Position numbers and translations under genes: made by a program
Part shown: in pieces, positions 50,675 through 59,572 of the stretch
Numbering within the stretch: position 1 is the first letter of the stretch
Layout of the letters: every line of letters starts with the position of its first letter
NCBI RefSeq assembly: GCF_900111235.1
Contig: NZ_FOJI01000021.1
Location: 1-64,000 of the forward strand
Source of the DNA: [Clostridium] fimetarium
Lineage (GTDB): Bacteria; Bacillota; Clostridia; Lachnospirales; Lachnospiraceae
Reading direction: 5' to 3'
DNA: 64,000 nucleotides
Notes under the pieces: model-generated
The model's database searches: none
The model's input: only the letters and a program-made list of their open reading frames with translations
Told to the model about the DNA's origin: nothing

Positions 50675-51418
50675 TCAATTAAGGCCAATAAATCCAACTA
50701 TTTTTTCTGTCACGATGTTTTGCTGCTCGTCAGCAGAGATTGTCGCAGTTCCGTCACCCTTTTGATCTCCGTAATTGCCGTAGCCGGCATGATTTCCACC
50801 TTCTATTTCAAAGTACAGTGAATTACTTGGTGCATTGCTTTTTGTTTCACTGAGTTTGTTTTTATTTAAAACGTTGTCATTCGAGCCGTACATTGTGAGA
50901 AATTTTAAATTTGTTTTGCTCAAATCAGACGAAGGGTAAGCACCCAGTAAGATAATACCACTCAGTTTATCTGCATTGTTTGCAGCATAAGTGGAAGCCA
51001 TAGCACCACCAAGTGAATGACCGCTGATATACCAAGTTGTAATACTCGATAATTCATTAATCGCTTTGTTGGCGGCGTTAACATTAAATACTGCGAGATT
51101 AAATGGCATTTTAATCAACACACAGGTGACACCTTTTTGAGCCAATTTAGTCATCAATGGGGCATAGGAGATATATTCAACTTTTGCGCCGGGATAAAAA
51201 ATAAGACCAACCTTTTTGGAGTCTACTTCCGGTGAGAATATTATCATATCGTCTTTGTATGTAATCGTTACGATTCGCTTATCTGTCATTGCCTCAACAG
51301 CTTCTGCTGTTGCATGATAATAATTAGCAGTATAGATAAAAAAGGCTCCAGTCAAGCAGAAAACTAATATTATGGCAATTACGGATATTTTAAAGTAAAG
51401 CTTTTTATAAAATTTCAT
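50675..51418 (-). CDS. Membrane-anchored alpha/beta hydrolase
   Basis: A 247-residue protein with one N-terminal helix (about 9-29), so the enzyme is probably outside the membrane. The nucleophile elbow is WYISGHSLGGAMASTYA (GHSLGG, Ser about 134); the acid lies after KFLTMYGSNDNVL and the His in EIEGGNHAGYGNYGDQ. This is the Abhydrolase_5-like pattern. The substrate is unknown. GAGGTG precedes the ATG; the gene is convergent with arsA. Confidence 0.8.
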   Translation of the reverse strand: MKFYKKLYFKISVIAIILVFCLTGAFFIYTANYYHATAEAVEAMTDKRIVTITYKDDMIIFSPEVDSKKVGLIFYPGAKVEYISYAPLMTKLAQKGVTCVLIKMPFNLAVFNVNAANKAINELSSITTWYISGHSLGGAMASTYAANNADKLSGIILLGAYPSSDLSKTNLKFLTMYGSNDNVLNKNKLSETKSNAPSNSLYFEIEGGNHAGYGNYGDQKGDGTATISADEQQNIVTEKIVGFIGLN

Positions 51419-51600
51419 ATCAACACCTCATCTTTTTTTTGATTAATAAATTTTTCTTACATTGTTAAATTTGGGGACAAAGTATGTCCTCCACTTGAAC
51501 ATCATTTGTGATTAAATATAGCTTACGCGAAGCCAAAAGTAAATAGTAAAATAATATACCAGTAATAGGTGATGAATAATCAGAAAGAGAAGTGATCCAA

Positions 51601-52200
51601 ATGGACAATGCTAACACAATTCAAAATGAAGTGCTAAACTGTATCCTTACACGAAGGAGCACACGAAATTATGAGAATCGACAGATTGAAATGCTTCAGC
51701 TTGATACAATTCTCAATTCTGCCATATGGGCGCCAAGCGGAGGAAATAGCCAGACTTGGCTGTTTACTGCGATACAAAATAAAGAAATACTGTTAAAATT
51801 AAATGTACTAGTAAAAGAAGGATTTCAGAAATGGATTCCTGATGACGACTACCCAGGTAAACTAGGAGCCAAAGCATCCTCAGAAAAACAAAATTACAAT
51901 TTCTATTATCATGCACCTACCCTCATTATTGCCTCAAACCAACCAGGATATGAAAATGCGATGGCCGATTGTTCTCTAGCACTAGAAAATATATTTTTGG
52001 CCGCTCATTCGCTTGGTCTTGGTAGTTGTTATATAAATCAACTGCATTGGCTACGCAATGACCCTAACATACGCGATTTCTTGTTTGAGTTGGGAATACC
52101 CAAAGAGCATACCATCTGCTCGACAGCAGTAATTGGGTATATTGGGAAGGCATCATCACCTTTACCACGTAAGAAAGATACCATCCATATTATCAGATAA
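51601..52200 (+). CDS. Nitroreductase-family flavoprotein
   Basis: A 199-residue FMN-dependent nitroreductase. RRSTRNYENRQIEMLQLDTILNSAIWAPSGGNSQTWLF is the FMN-binding opening, and AHSLGLGSCYINQLHW is the second conserved segment. Such enzymes reduce nitroaromatics, quinones or flavins using NAD(P)H. The ATG at 51601 was chosen; a GTG at 51592 would add three residues. A weak purine-rich site is upstream. It is monocistronic; the nearest genes are cupin and GNAT genes. Confidence 0.85.
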   Translation: MDNANTIQNEVLNCILTRRSTRNYENRQIEMLQLDTILNSAIWAPSGGNSQTWLFTAIQNKEILLKLNVLVKEGFQKWIPDDDYPGKLGAKASSEKQNYNFYYHAPTLIIASNQPGYENAMADCSLALENIFLAAHSLGLGSCYINQLHWLRNDPNIRDFLFELGIPKEHTICSTAVIGYIGKASSPLPRKKDTIHIIR

Positions 52201-52330
52201 GGTCTTGCAATCTTTTTTCGTTAATTCATTAGATGAATTGTACATTAACTAGGTAGAAATTTACTGTGTATAGAATGGGTGATAGTGTTTATTCTATATA
52301 CGTTCTAAGTTATCAGGAGGAATAAAGAAT

Positions 52331-52795
52331 ATGAAAATTCATAACGTTAGCCAATTGAATGAAGATTTTATTTGGCACGATCAAGTCGGACTCATTACTC
52401 AGTCATTAGGCGCTGCAGCCGGCAGTCAAAAACTATATGTAAATATAGACCAAGTTCCACCAAATGCATATAGCACCAAGTATCATAGTCATTCCCAACA
52501 GGAAGAATTCTTTATGATATTGGAGGGCTTCGGTACATTGCGGATGAATGGGGATGAATACCCTGTCACAAAGGGAGATTTCATTGCTAAGCCCCCAGCA
52601 AAAACCAATGCTCATCAGTTTTATAATTCCAGTAAAGATACTTTGGTTATTCTGGACGTCGGAACAGTGGAAAGGGAAGATACTTGTTATTATCCTGATG
52701 AAGATATATATTTACATAAGTCAAATGGTGAAAATATAGCATTCAGAAAACAAGCCATTCTTGACAGCTGGACATCGGATCCAAACAGTATATGA
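52331..52795 (+). CDS. Cupin-domain protein
   Basis: A 154-residue single-cupin protein. Motif 1 is YHSHSQQEEFFMILEGFGTLRMNGDEY (His/His/Glu metal ligands), motif 2 is GDFIAKPPAKTNAHQFYN with a His. The strand order and GDFIAKPP segment are typical of small metal cupins, possibly sugar or amino acid-linked epimerases, but no specific role can be assigned. AGGAGG precedes the ATG. It is followed 45 bp later by a GNAT. Confidence 0.8.
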   Translation: MKIHNVSQLNEDFIWHDQVGLITQSLGAAAGSQKLYVNIDQVPPNAYSTKYHSHSQQEEFFMILEGFGTLRMNGDEYPVTKGDFIAKPPAKTNAHQFYNSSKDTLVILDVGTVEREDTCYYPDEDIYLHKSNGENIAFRKQAILDSWTSDPNSI

Positions 52796-52840
52796 ATATT
52801 AGGAGTACGTGAAATATAAAATTAGGAGAACTATACTAAA

Positions 52841-53254
52841 ATGAATCTTGAAATTACTGACATCATTAAAGAGCAAGACAGAGAAACAATTTTTCAGGGA
52901 CTATTGGAATATAATTTGGTAAGAATAGAAGATAAGAATCCAAAAGATTTAGGTGTTTATTTTAAAGATGAAACAGGAAAAACCCTTGCGGGACTGATTG
53001 GAGATACACATGGTAATTGGTTGACTGTTAAATATTTGTGGGTAAGTGAAGAACTACGTGGAAATAGTATTGGTAGTCAAATTTTAAAACAGGCCGAAGA
53101 AACAGCAAAGGAACGAGGGTGTAAATATGTTTTTTTAGATACTTTCAGTTTTCAGGCTCCTATGTTTTATAAAAAACATGGATATCAGGAAGTGTTTGCA
53201 TTAGAAGAATATCCTGTAACAGGAAAACGTTATTATTTCACAAAAAACATATAG
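52841..53254 (+). CDS. GNAT-family acetyltransferase
   Basis: A 137-residue GNAT: LAGLIGDTHGNWLTVKYLWVSEELRGNSIGSQILKQAEETAKERGCKYVFLDTFSFQAPMFYKKHGYQEVF contains the acetyl-CoA loop RGNSIGSQ and the final KKHGY helix. It resembles the small PhnO/YjdJ-like subgroup of bacterial acetyltransferases. The substrate is unknown. AGGAG precedes the ATG by eleven bases, and the gene is probably co-transcribed with the cupin gene. Confidence 0.8.
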   Translation: MNLEITDIIKEQDRETIFQGLLEYNLVRIEDKNPKDLGVYFKDETGKTLAGLIGDTHGNWLTVKYLWVSEELRGNSIGSQILKQAEETAKERGCKYVFLDTFSFQAPMFYKKHGYQEVFALEEYPVTGKRYYFTKNI

Positions 53255-53401
53255 GTAAGTTGAGCTTATTCGGGTTTGAACACTCAGCTTTTTAATGATT
53301 ATAACAAGTGAAAAATACTTTAATCGGTATAATATCAATTAGTTGCAAAAAGGTGCCTATATAATAAAAGGTGCCTACTTTTGTTTTTTATGCTTTGTGA
53401 G

Positions 53402-53467
53402 TATAATTAAAAACAGGAAAAGTAAAAAGGAGAATATTAAATGGGCAGCTTCTGTTGTAGAAGATAA
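53402..53467 (+). other. Possible leader ORF of eight codons with promoter
   Basis: A TATAAT (53402-53407) is followed by AAGGAG (53427-53432) and, eight bases later, ATG (53441) opening MGSFCCRR and TAA (53465-53467). Spacing is ideal for translation, but the peptide is only eight residues and ends before the 937-residue gene at 53589. It could be a leader peptide or a dead gene start. The 334-bp gap 53255-53588 also has a direct repeat AAAAGGTGCCTA at about 53350 and 53367. Confidence 0.3.
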
Positions 53468-53588
53468 TTAAAATCTGTAAATATGACAACAAAGCTTGCT
53501 TTTTATCTAATTCAATCCGATACTAATTATATCTCAATAGAAAGAAGATGATATTATAATTCAATTAAGAGCAAGTTCCAAATTAAAA

Positions 53589-56402
53589 GTGATTTTTATA
53601 AAATTAATAAAAACATTAGGCACAGATATCCAATGGACGGGAGTATTTGTGATAAATAATAATAATCTAATTCTGGTGGGTAGTGACAGTGTATGGTTAT
53701 TCGACTTTGGTAATAAAATGCTTGTCTGTAATCCTTACGAAATGCAATTGAAGGAAGAGAAAACATTGCTAATAACTGAAAACGAGAATCAATTATTGAA
53801 AAATGTTTTGAGTATGACCTTATATGCATTTGGAAAATGGGGTGGAATCAAAGGGCTAGCAGTGGAGAAAGACTATCCCGAATTAAATGAACTGTTTGCA
53901 AGCTTTTTAAACGAAATTCATGTGGAGCCGGTTCTGACCGAAGATGGTTTGCGCTTTTATAAGAACGAAGTACAGATTACATATGAAGATATAATACAGA
54001 ATGTATTGGATAAGAAACTTCAAGATAAAATCGATAAAGAAAACATAGATAATGGAAATGATGATGCAGCTAACGAAGATAATAGCAGATACAATAAAGG
54101 TTTATGGCATAAAATAATCTGGAAGAGTGAGCATGATTCATTTTTAAAAGAAAAGATAAGCAAAAATGATAAGTTTAAGAACCGAATGGGAAATAATTTT
54201 TATATGGGTACTTATAAATGTCCTGATTGCGGGGAAAAATTATTTATGGTGGTTTATCCTGAGGGAAAAGAATATTTAATTGAGACGGACCAGAAGGGGG
54301 TATACTTAGCCAGGATATATACTTGCCGTACATGCTATAAAATGTATACTCCGAAGCCACAAAAGTTTTTATTTGATGGAGATGTCTTTTGCATCGATTT
54401 TGAGGATGATATGGTAGCTTACTCGGACTATCTTGAAGTAATAGGGCAACTAGGAGAAAGAACATCTAATAGTAATTTCAATGAATATGAAGTGAATTAC
54501 CATAGGGAAAGCATTAAAAAAGAAGATCAATTAGATGAAATCTGTATTGAGATGAATTCCATGACTGATCACGAAATTCTTGAATTACAAGATAAAATGG
54601 ATTCTGGATTCTATTCGAAGAAAAGCATTGATACATTTCAAAAGGTAGTGGATACTGAAGTGAAAAATAGACAGAAAAAGTCTCCCAATAAGGGGATAAA
54701 GGAAGTTGTAATTCAGGACGCTATAATTCAGAGGGATGCAATCCAGGAAGATAAAAATAAACAGGATTATTCGACCTCAAATATGAAAGTAACCATAAAA
54801 ACAGAAGCAGCCAACAAAACAGAAGCAGCCAACAAAACAGAAGCAGCCAACAAAACAGAAGCAGCCAACAAAACAGAAGCCGCTTATAAAACTGAAGCAG
54901 TCTCCAAAACTGAAGCAGTCCTCGATACAGAAGCAACCCTCAATACTGAAGCAACCACTCAGAATGTAATTTTGAACTCCGACAAAATAGAATCAGGTGA
55001 TGGAAGACATGCAGCCAATATTCAGAGTATAGATGATTCAGAGTCTTGGAGGAGTAAGAAGAAATCGGAAGAATTAAATTCAAAAGGATTATCAGCAACT
55101 AAAGCTCCTTCTTCAAAGGATTTTATATCTGAAACAGGAGAGGAACACTTTTCGGACCAGAATGATAATGGAAAATTGCAACCTAAATTATCATCCTATG
55201 AAAAAGAAAAAGAGTTCGTTTTGAAAGCAGTACAATGTAAAGATAAGAATTATACAAATATCTTGCGGTTTATGAAAGATATCAAAAAGGAAGATTTTAG
55301 CCAAAGCAGCAAAGACTCCATATTACATTCTCTTCAAGAATTGTTAAATAGAAGAGGGATTGCAGAGTTGGATGCAATCTGTTCAAAAATTCCTGATAAT
55401 ATAACCAAAGCTCAGCATATAAAGTTTACTCAGATAATCAATCAATATGAGGAAATCGATAATACTACACATAAGAAGCATCTGGACCTTAAACGAGATG
55501 AAGCTGAAAAACGAGAAATTGCTGCATATATAAATCTAGCAAAGGTAAAAGATAGTAAATCTTTAACTGTATTATATCAAAAGCTGAAAAAAGAAGATTT
55601 TGAAGAAAGAAATGTGGTACCATTTCTTGAAAACATTAATGAAAAGATTAAAACCATTGATGAGGCTATTATCCGAAAGATTTGTCCAGAGCCGGCAGCG
55701 CTTACCTTTGAGGCTGGATTAAAAGCGTATGAAGAGATTTCTGCGAAAGATTTACTGCCTGAATTAAAAGTAAATATCCTTAGTGAAATCGATAATCGGC
55801 TAAGAAAATTAAAGATGAATGAATGTGAACAGCTAGTTGAAAAGTTAGCAAAAGATATAGGAAATCAAGCACATAAATGTTCAAGGATACATTTTTATGA
55901 TGTGAGAAAAGGGATGCGTGATAGTAGCGAGGATGAAGAAACCCAAGTTATGAAAAATGCACAGAATACATACACAGCAGGAAAGGGGAAATATGAATTC
56001 CCAATCTTAGTATGTGATACATCTACGAAAAGAAATGGAGTAAAAGGATTTGTTTTAACGCCGGATCATATTTTTTATAATAGTATGTTTGATTTTGACG
56101 TAATTGATATTAATAAAATTGTAGATATAAAAGCAATCAAAGGAATCTTTGGTACAGGACTTTGTGCAAATACATTAAACAAAGGGAAGGTAAAGATATC
56201 AAATTCTCTTGGATTAAACAATTTAAAAAGCTTTGCAAAGGTTTTGAATGATTTTATTACTTATCTAAAGGAAAAGCCTGAATCTAGAGATATTTCTTAT
56301 ATGGCTGAAGAAAAACATAAAGTTATATGTTGTTATCGCTGTGGCTTTATTTATCGCAACGGCATTACTTGTCCAAAATGCGGCGCGAAAATAAATGAAT
56401 AG
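53589..56402 (+). CDS. Unrecognised 937-residue protein with two zinc ribbons and coiled coil
   Basis: No signal peptide or membrane helix, so it appears cytoplasmic. From the N-terminus: a beta-rich domain (1-130), a Zn-ribbon (Cys-211/214 with Cys-246/249), a low-complexity part with nine KTEAAN-like hexapeptides (404-457), an Asp/Glu/Lys-rich coiled coil (about 540-760), a PH-like beta domain (about 795-890; KGFVLTPDHIFYNSMFDFDVIDINKIVDIK), and a terminal Zn-ribbon (Cys-915/918, 928/931). Similar PH-like plus Zn-ribbon tails are seen in clostridial proteins of unknown function. The GTG start (53589) has no clear ribosome site. Confidence 0.7.
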   Translation: MIFIKLIKTLGTDIQWTGVFVINNNNLILVGSDSVWLFDFGNKMLVCNPYEMQLKEEKTLLITENENQLLKNVLSMTLYAFGKWGGIKGLAVEKDYPELNELFASFLNEIHVEPVLTEDGLRFYKNEVQITYEDIIQNVLDKKLQDKIDKENIDNGNDDAANEDNSRYNKGLWHKIIWKSEHDSFLKEKISKNDKFKNRMGNNFYMGTYKCPDCGEKLFMVVYPEGKEYLIETDQKGVYLARIYTCRTCYKMYTPKPQKFLFDGDVFCIDFEDDMVAYSDYLEVIGQLGERTSNSNFNEYEVNYHRESIKKEDQLDEICIEMNSMTDHEILELQDKMDSGFYSKKSIDTFQKVVDTEVKNRQKKSPNKGIKEVVIQDAIIQRDAIQEDKNKQDYSTSNMKVTIKTEAANKTEAANKTEAANKTEAANKTEAAYKTEAVSKTEAVLDTEATLNTEATTQNVILNSDKIESGDGRHAANIQSIDDSESWRSKKKSEELNSKGLSATKAPSSKDFISETGEEHFSDQNDNGKLQPKLSSYEKEKEFVLKAVQCKDKNYTNILRFMKDIKKEDFSQSSKDSILHSLQELLNRRGIAELDAICSKIPDNITKAQHIKFTQIINQYEEIDNTTHKKHLDLKRDEAEKREIAAYINLAKVKDSKSLTVLYQKLKKEDFEERNVVPFLENINEKIKTIDEAIIRKICPEPAALTFEAGLKAYEEISAKDLLPELKVNILSEIDNRLRKLKMNECEQLVEKLAKDIGNQAHKCSRIHFYDVRKGMRDSSEDEETQVMKNAQNTYTAGKGKYEFPILVCDTSTKRNGVKGFVLTPDHIFYNSMFDFDVIDINKIVDIKAIKGIFGTGLCANTLNKGKVKISNSLGLNNLKSFAKVLNDFITYLKEKPESRDISYMAEEKHKVICCYRCGFIYRNGITCPKCGAKINE
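54798..54959. repeat. In-frame 18-bp tandem repeat coding KTEAAN-like units
   Basis: Nine 18-bp units inside the 937-residue gene. The first four (AAAACAGAAGCAGCCAAC) are identical; later ones diverge to KTEAAY, KTEAVS, KTEAVL, DTEATL, NTEATT. Because the unit is a multiple of three, copy changes alter protein length without a frameshift. Confidence 0.95.
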
Positions 56403-56592
56403 ACGATTTGAAATAGTCTATTTGATTTTTAAGATTCAGAAGTTAATGATGAGGTATTTTGGAAAACCAAAGGTGATTGTTATAAAGTGTTTTGATACTT
56501 CAATTAGTGAAGAAGAACTATTAACACTGACAGCTTTAGCTGAACAGCGTTCTGAAAATCACCTTCCTTTTTTATTAAGTGTTATTATATAA
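56395..56592 (+). CDS. Possible small ORF overlapping the end of the zinc-ribbon gene
   Basis: A 65-residue frame starting at ATG 56395, eight bases before the stop of the previous gene. There is no ribosome site beyond a weak GCGCGAAA. The translation has no recognisable motif and runs to an Ile-Ile stop. It could be a real translationally coupled gene or chance; the region after 56402 has no other use. Confidence 0.3.
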   Translation: MNRRFEIVYLIFKIQKLMMRYFGKPKVIVIKCFDTSISEEELLTLTALAEQRSENHLPFLLSVII

Positions 56593-56674
56593 GATCTTAT
56601 AATTATATAGGATAAGTGGCAATATAGAAAATTTAGAATATAATAAATTATTAAAATTAGAAGGCTGTGATATA

Positions 56675-57247
56675 TTGACAATTAAAATATTTATAGACCA
56701 AGGTCATAATCCTAGCTATTATCATAATAGTGGAGCAATCGGAAACAATTTATTTGAACAAGATATTACTTATCAAGTTGGTATTTATTTAGCAAATTTA
56801 CTAAAAAACAATCCTCAATTTGAAGCTCGTGTATCAAGAGTGACTCCAACAATTGTTTTAGGTACTAGTAATATTACCAGTTTACAAGAAAGAGTTCAAA
56901 TGGCTAATCAATGGCCAGCAGATTATTTTATTTCTATTCATTGTAATGCTAACCCCAACCCAAATATAAATGGTACTGAAGTATATATTTATAAATATTA
57001 TTCAGAGGCAAATTGGTTAGCAGAGCAGGTCATGGATGGGATAACCGAAACTGTGGGTACTAAGAATAATGGAATTAGAGTAAATAGTGCATTATATGTA
57101 TTAAGAAAAACTCAAATGCCAGCTATTTTAGTAGAATTAGGATATTTAACTAATGTTGCCGATGCTGAAAAACTTGGAAGTAATCCATACGGATTTGCTT
57201 ATGGAATCTATTTGGGAATTTTAAGATATTTTGGGTTTGCGAAATAG
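56675..57247 (+). CDS. N-acetylmuramoyl-L-alanine amidase (Amidase_3)
   Basis: A 190-residue zinc amidase cutting the peptide-muramic acid bond in peptidoglycan. Zinc ligands are His in IDQGHNP, Glu in LFEQDI, and His in ISIHCNANP; the catalytic Glu is in VELGYLTN. There is no signal peptide and no wall-binding module, so it may act in spore mother cell or be released by lysis. The TTG at 56675 has AAGG ten bases upstream; the protein lacks any nearby holin gene. Confidence 0.85.
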   Translation: MTIKIFIDQGHNPSYYHNSGAIGNNLFEQDITYQVGIYLANLLKNNPQFEARVSRVTPTIVLGTSNITSLQERVQMANQWPADYFISIHCNANPNPNINGTEVYIYKYYSEANWLAEQVMDGITETVGTKNNGIRVNSALYVLRKTQMPAILVELGYLTNVADAEKLGSNPYGFAYGIYLGILRYFGFAK

Positions 57248-57415
57248 AAAATCTTGAAAAGTTGTTGATGAAAATGGACACAAGTCAATGTAATAGTGTT
57301 AGTCATAGATATACATATAACTTCGCTAAACTCAAGTTTAACGAAGTTAACTAAAGCAAATCACGTGTTACAGAAGGAATACTTCATTTCATATAATCTA
57401 TATCCTATAATCTAC

Positions 57416-57462
57416 AAAAGATACTCCAAGTATGTCTTATGAACATATCTGGAGTATCTTTT
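57416..57462. terminator. Bidirectional terminator between amidase and DEAD-box genes
   Basis: AAAAGATACTCCA (57416-57428) and TGGAGTATCTTTT (57450-57462) make a perfect 13-bp stem; an AGTATGT/ACATATCT-like inner part extends it. T/A runs lie on both sides. It separates the convergent amidase and helicase genes. Confidence 0.9.
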
Positions 57463-57463
57463 G

Positions 57464-57537
57464 CTTTACTTACTTACTTACTAACTTTACTTACTAACTT
57501 TACTTACTAACTTTACTTACTAAACTTTACTTACTAA
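57464..57537. repeat. Tandem repeat copying the DEAD-box gene end
   Basis: Five copies of a 13-bp unit CTTTACTTACTAA (the first extended by two ACTT steps, one copy with an extra A). On the minus strand the unit reads TTAGTAAGTAAAG and includes the gene's last codons and stop (plus 57527-57529). It lies between the gene end and the shared terminator. Confidence 0.9.
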
Positions 57538-58660
57538 CAAGCTTACCTTCATACAATCGTTTTTCAACGATATTAATATTAAATTCTTTCTGGAACGATT
57601 TTATCTTTGGTAATTCATTTTCTGTAATGATTGAGATACAAATGCCTTGTTGTCCATTACGTCCGCAACGACCTGCTCTATGAAGATATTCTTTTGAATC
57701 TTCAGGTAGATTTACATTGATAACTGTTGAAATGCCATCTATCTGTAAACCACGTGCTGCAATATCCGTTGCAATTAAATATTGTAATTTGCCAGACTTA
57801 AAAGCATTAATTACATTTTTTCTGTCAATTTTATTGTTTTCACCATGTATATTTTCTGCATTATAATGATGATACTTTAACTTTTGAGTAGATTCCTCTA
57901 AATCATATGTTGTATTAATAAATACAATTGCTTTTTCTGGTTTAAGGGATTGAGCTATTCGTCTTAATGTTTCAATTCGTTCTTTTCTGTCTGCAATAAC
58001 AAACAAATGTTTGATTGAGACTGGAATTTCAGCTTTTTCGTTAGATCTAATAATGATAGGGTCTTTATTGATTAATTCACTTGTTTTTATTGACTTATTA
58101 TCCATACTTGCAGAAAATAAAACAACTTGAGTGAATTTCATCAAGGACTTTCTTATTTCCTTTAAAGATTCAATGTTTGTTTTGTCAAGCATCTTATCAG
58201 CTTCATCAATGATAAGCGTTTGTACGGTGTGTACAGATAACTTTTTGATTTTAATAAGCTGTAATATGCGGCCACAGGTTCCTATTACAATCTGGGGTTT
58301 TGCTTTTAAAGCATCAATTTGTCGATTAATATTGCCATCTCCTATTGCTACGGAAGATAGTATACTCATATTACTATTTGTAGACAATAGCTGTACTTGT
58401 TTGTGAATTTGCATCGCTAATTCTTGTGTAGGAACTACAATTAGAACCTGAACACCCTTTTCATCTGATTTGATTTTGGCATACATAGGTAACAAGTAAG
58501 CGAGTGTTTTTCCTGAACCAGTTTCAGAGCTTCCGATTACATCCTTACCAGACATGATATGGTTGTAAGTTTCAGACTGAATACTTGTGGGTGATGATAT
58601 TTTTTGTTTGCTAAGAGCTTCTATAAGTTCTTTTGATATTCCTAATTCCTCAAAGTTCAT
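57527..58660 (-). CDS. DEAD-box RNA helicase
   Basis: A 377-residue minimal DEAD-box protein: Q motif (about 1-27, ISSPTSIQSETYNHI), motif I GSSETGSGKT (about 42-51), DEAD as IIDEADKML (about 149-157), SAS (near 183), and C-terminal TDIAARGLQIDGISTVIN and HRAGRCGRNGQ. No extra RNA-binding domain is attached, so its client is unknown; related proteins aid ribosome assembly and cold response. No clear ribosome site precedes the ATG. The stop is in a repeat. Confidence 0.9.
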   Translation of the reverse strand: MNFEELGISKELIEALSKQKISSPTSIQSETYNHIMSGKDVIGSSETGSGKTLAYLLPMYAKIKSDEKGVQVLIVVPTQELAMQIHKQVQLLSTNSNMSILSSVAIGDGNINRQIDALKAKPQIVIGTCGRILQLIKIKKLSVHTVQTLIIDEADKMLDKTNIESLKEIRKSLMKFTQVVLFSASMDNKSIKTSELINKDPIIIRSNEKAEIPVSIKHLFVIADRKERIETLRRIAQSLKPEKAIVFINTTYDLEESTQKLKYHHYNAENIHGENNKIDRKNVINAFKSGKLQYLIATDIAARGLQIDGISTVINVNLPEDSKEYLHRAGRCGRNGQQGICISIITENELPKIKSFQKEFNINIVEKRLYEGKLVSK

Positions 58661-58930
58661 TTTTTATGTTAAATGGAAATTCATGAATTAAATTATTTAT
58701 ATTATGAATTTTAAATAATTTAATTTGAGAAAATCACATTTACTCCTCTCTTTTCATATAAGTCTATTTTAGCAAAAATCTAAGTGTTTGTCCACTTGTG
58801 TGATATAATAGCAACACATAATAGGAACACTTCTTATATTTTGTTTAGAAAGGGTATATTTTATGCAATTACAAAACTATTGAGTCTAATCAGAAAGGCT
58901 GTTGAAGCGTTTTATTGAGAAATAAGGATT

Positions 58931-59338
58931 TCACTTTTGCTCAGATGAATAATAATAAACGATAAGATTCTGGCCCTGGTAAATACAATCCGTCTGTAAA
59001 TTATTGATTTCTTTTAATTCATTCACATAGTTACTTATCGTTTTAGGTCCACTTACGTAATTGCTGGCAATACTCCAAAGGGTATCTCCTTTTTCTATAC
59101 TAATACTAGTATAATATTTGTTTTGATCAGATATTGTATCATCTGAAACAGCTGCATTTGCAATAATTAAGCCACTACATACTATTAGGAGCATAACAAT
59201 AATAGAAATACAAAGAACACTTATACGAGCTTTGTTGTTAAATATTAATTGGTTCTTTCGTGCTACAGGTTTAAATATAGGTGAATCCTTAGTTTTTTTG
59301 TTTGTAAAATATACTGATCCATTCATTGTAGTATCCAT
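58931..59338 (-). CDS. LysM membrane protein, YneA-like SOS cell-division inhibitor
   Basis: A 135-residue protein: a cytoplasmic N-terminus of about 37 residues, one helix (about 39-62), and a C-terminal LysM domain (about 80-133; SIEKGDTLWSIASNYVSG). YneA of B. subtilis has this layout and blocks division in the SOS response. It is divergent from lexA with several LexA boxes between, which supports a yneA role. The ATG at 59338 has GGAGG eight bases upstream; the ATG at 59353 overlaps that site. Confidence 0.75.
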   Translation of the reverse strand: MDTTMNGSVYFTNKKTKDSPIFKPVARKNQLIFNNKARISVLCISIIVMLLIVCSGLIIANAAVSDDTISDQNKYYTSISIEKGDTLWSIASNYVSGPKTISNYVNELKEINNLQTDCIYQGQNLIVYYYSSEQK

Positions 59339-59411
59339 AATACTTTCCTCCATATAGTAAATAAGTTAATAGTTAATATATATACAAGTACTGATAAAGT
59401 TATAGAAAATC

Positions 59412-59511
59412 AGAACAACTGTTCTTTATATTAAGATTATATTACACGAACATTTGTTTGTCAACAAAAATCGAACATATATTCAGAACATTTTTTCCGA
59501 ATACTTGTTTG
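59412..59511. promoter_or_regulatory. Cluster of LexA (Cheo-type) boxes
   Basis: Sites of the Gram-positive consensus CGAACnnnnGTTYG: AGAACAACTGTTCT (59412-59425), CGAACATTTGTTTG (59447-59460), CGAACATATATTCA (59472-59485, weaker) and CGAATACTTGTTTG (59498-59511). They lie between the divergent yneA-like and lexA genes, so LexA is expected to repress both. A further weak AGAACATTTTTTCC is at 59485. Confidence 0.85.
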
Positions 59512-59572
59512 CATTATCATAAGTTGTATGATATGATTATTTAAGTAAAATAATTTATATGGAGGTACATAT

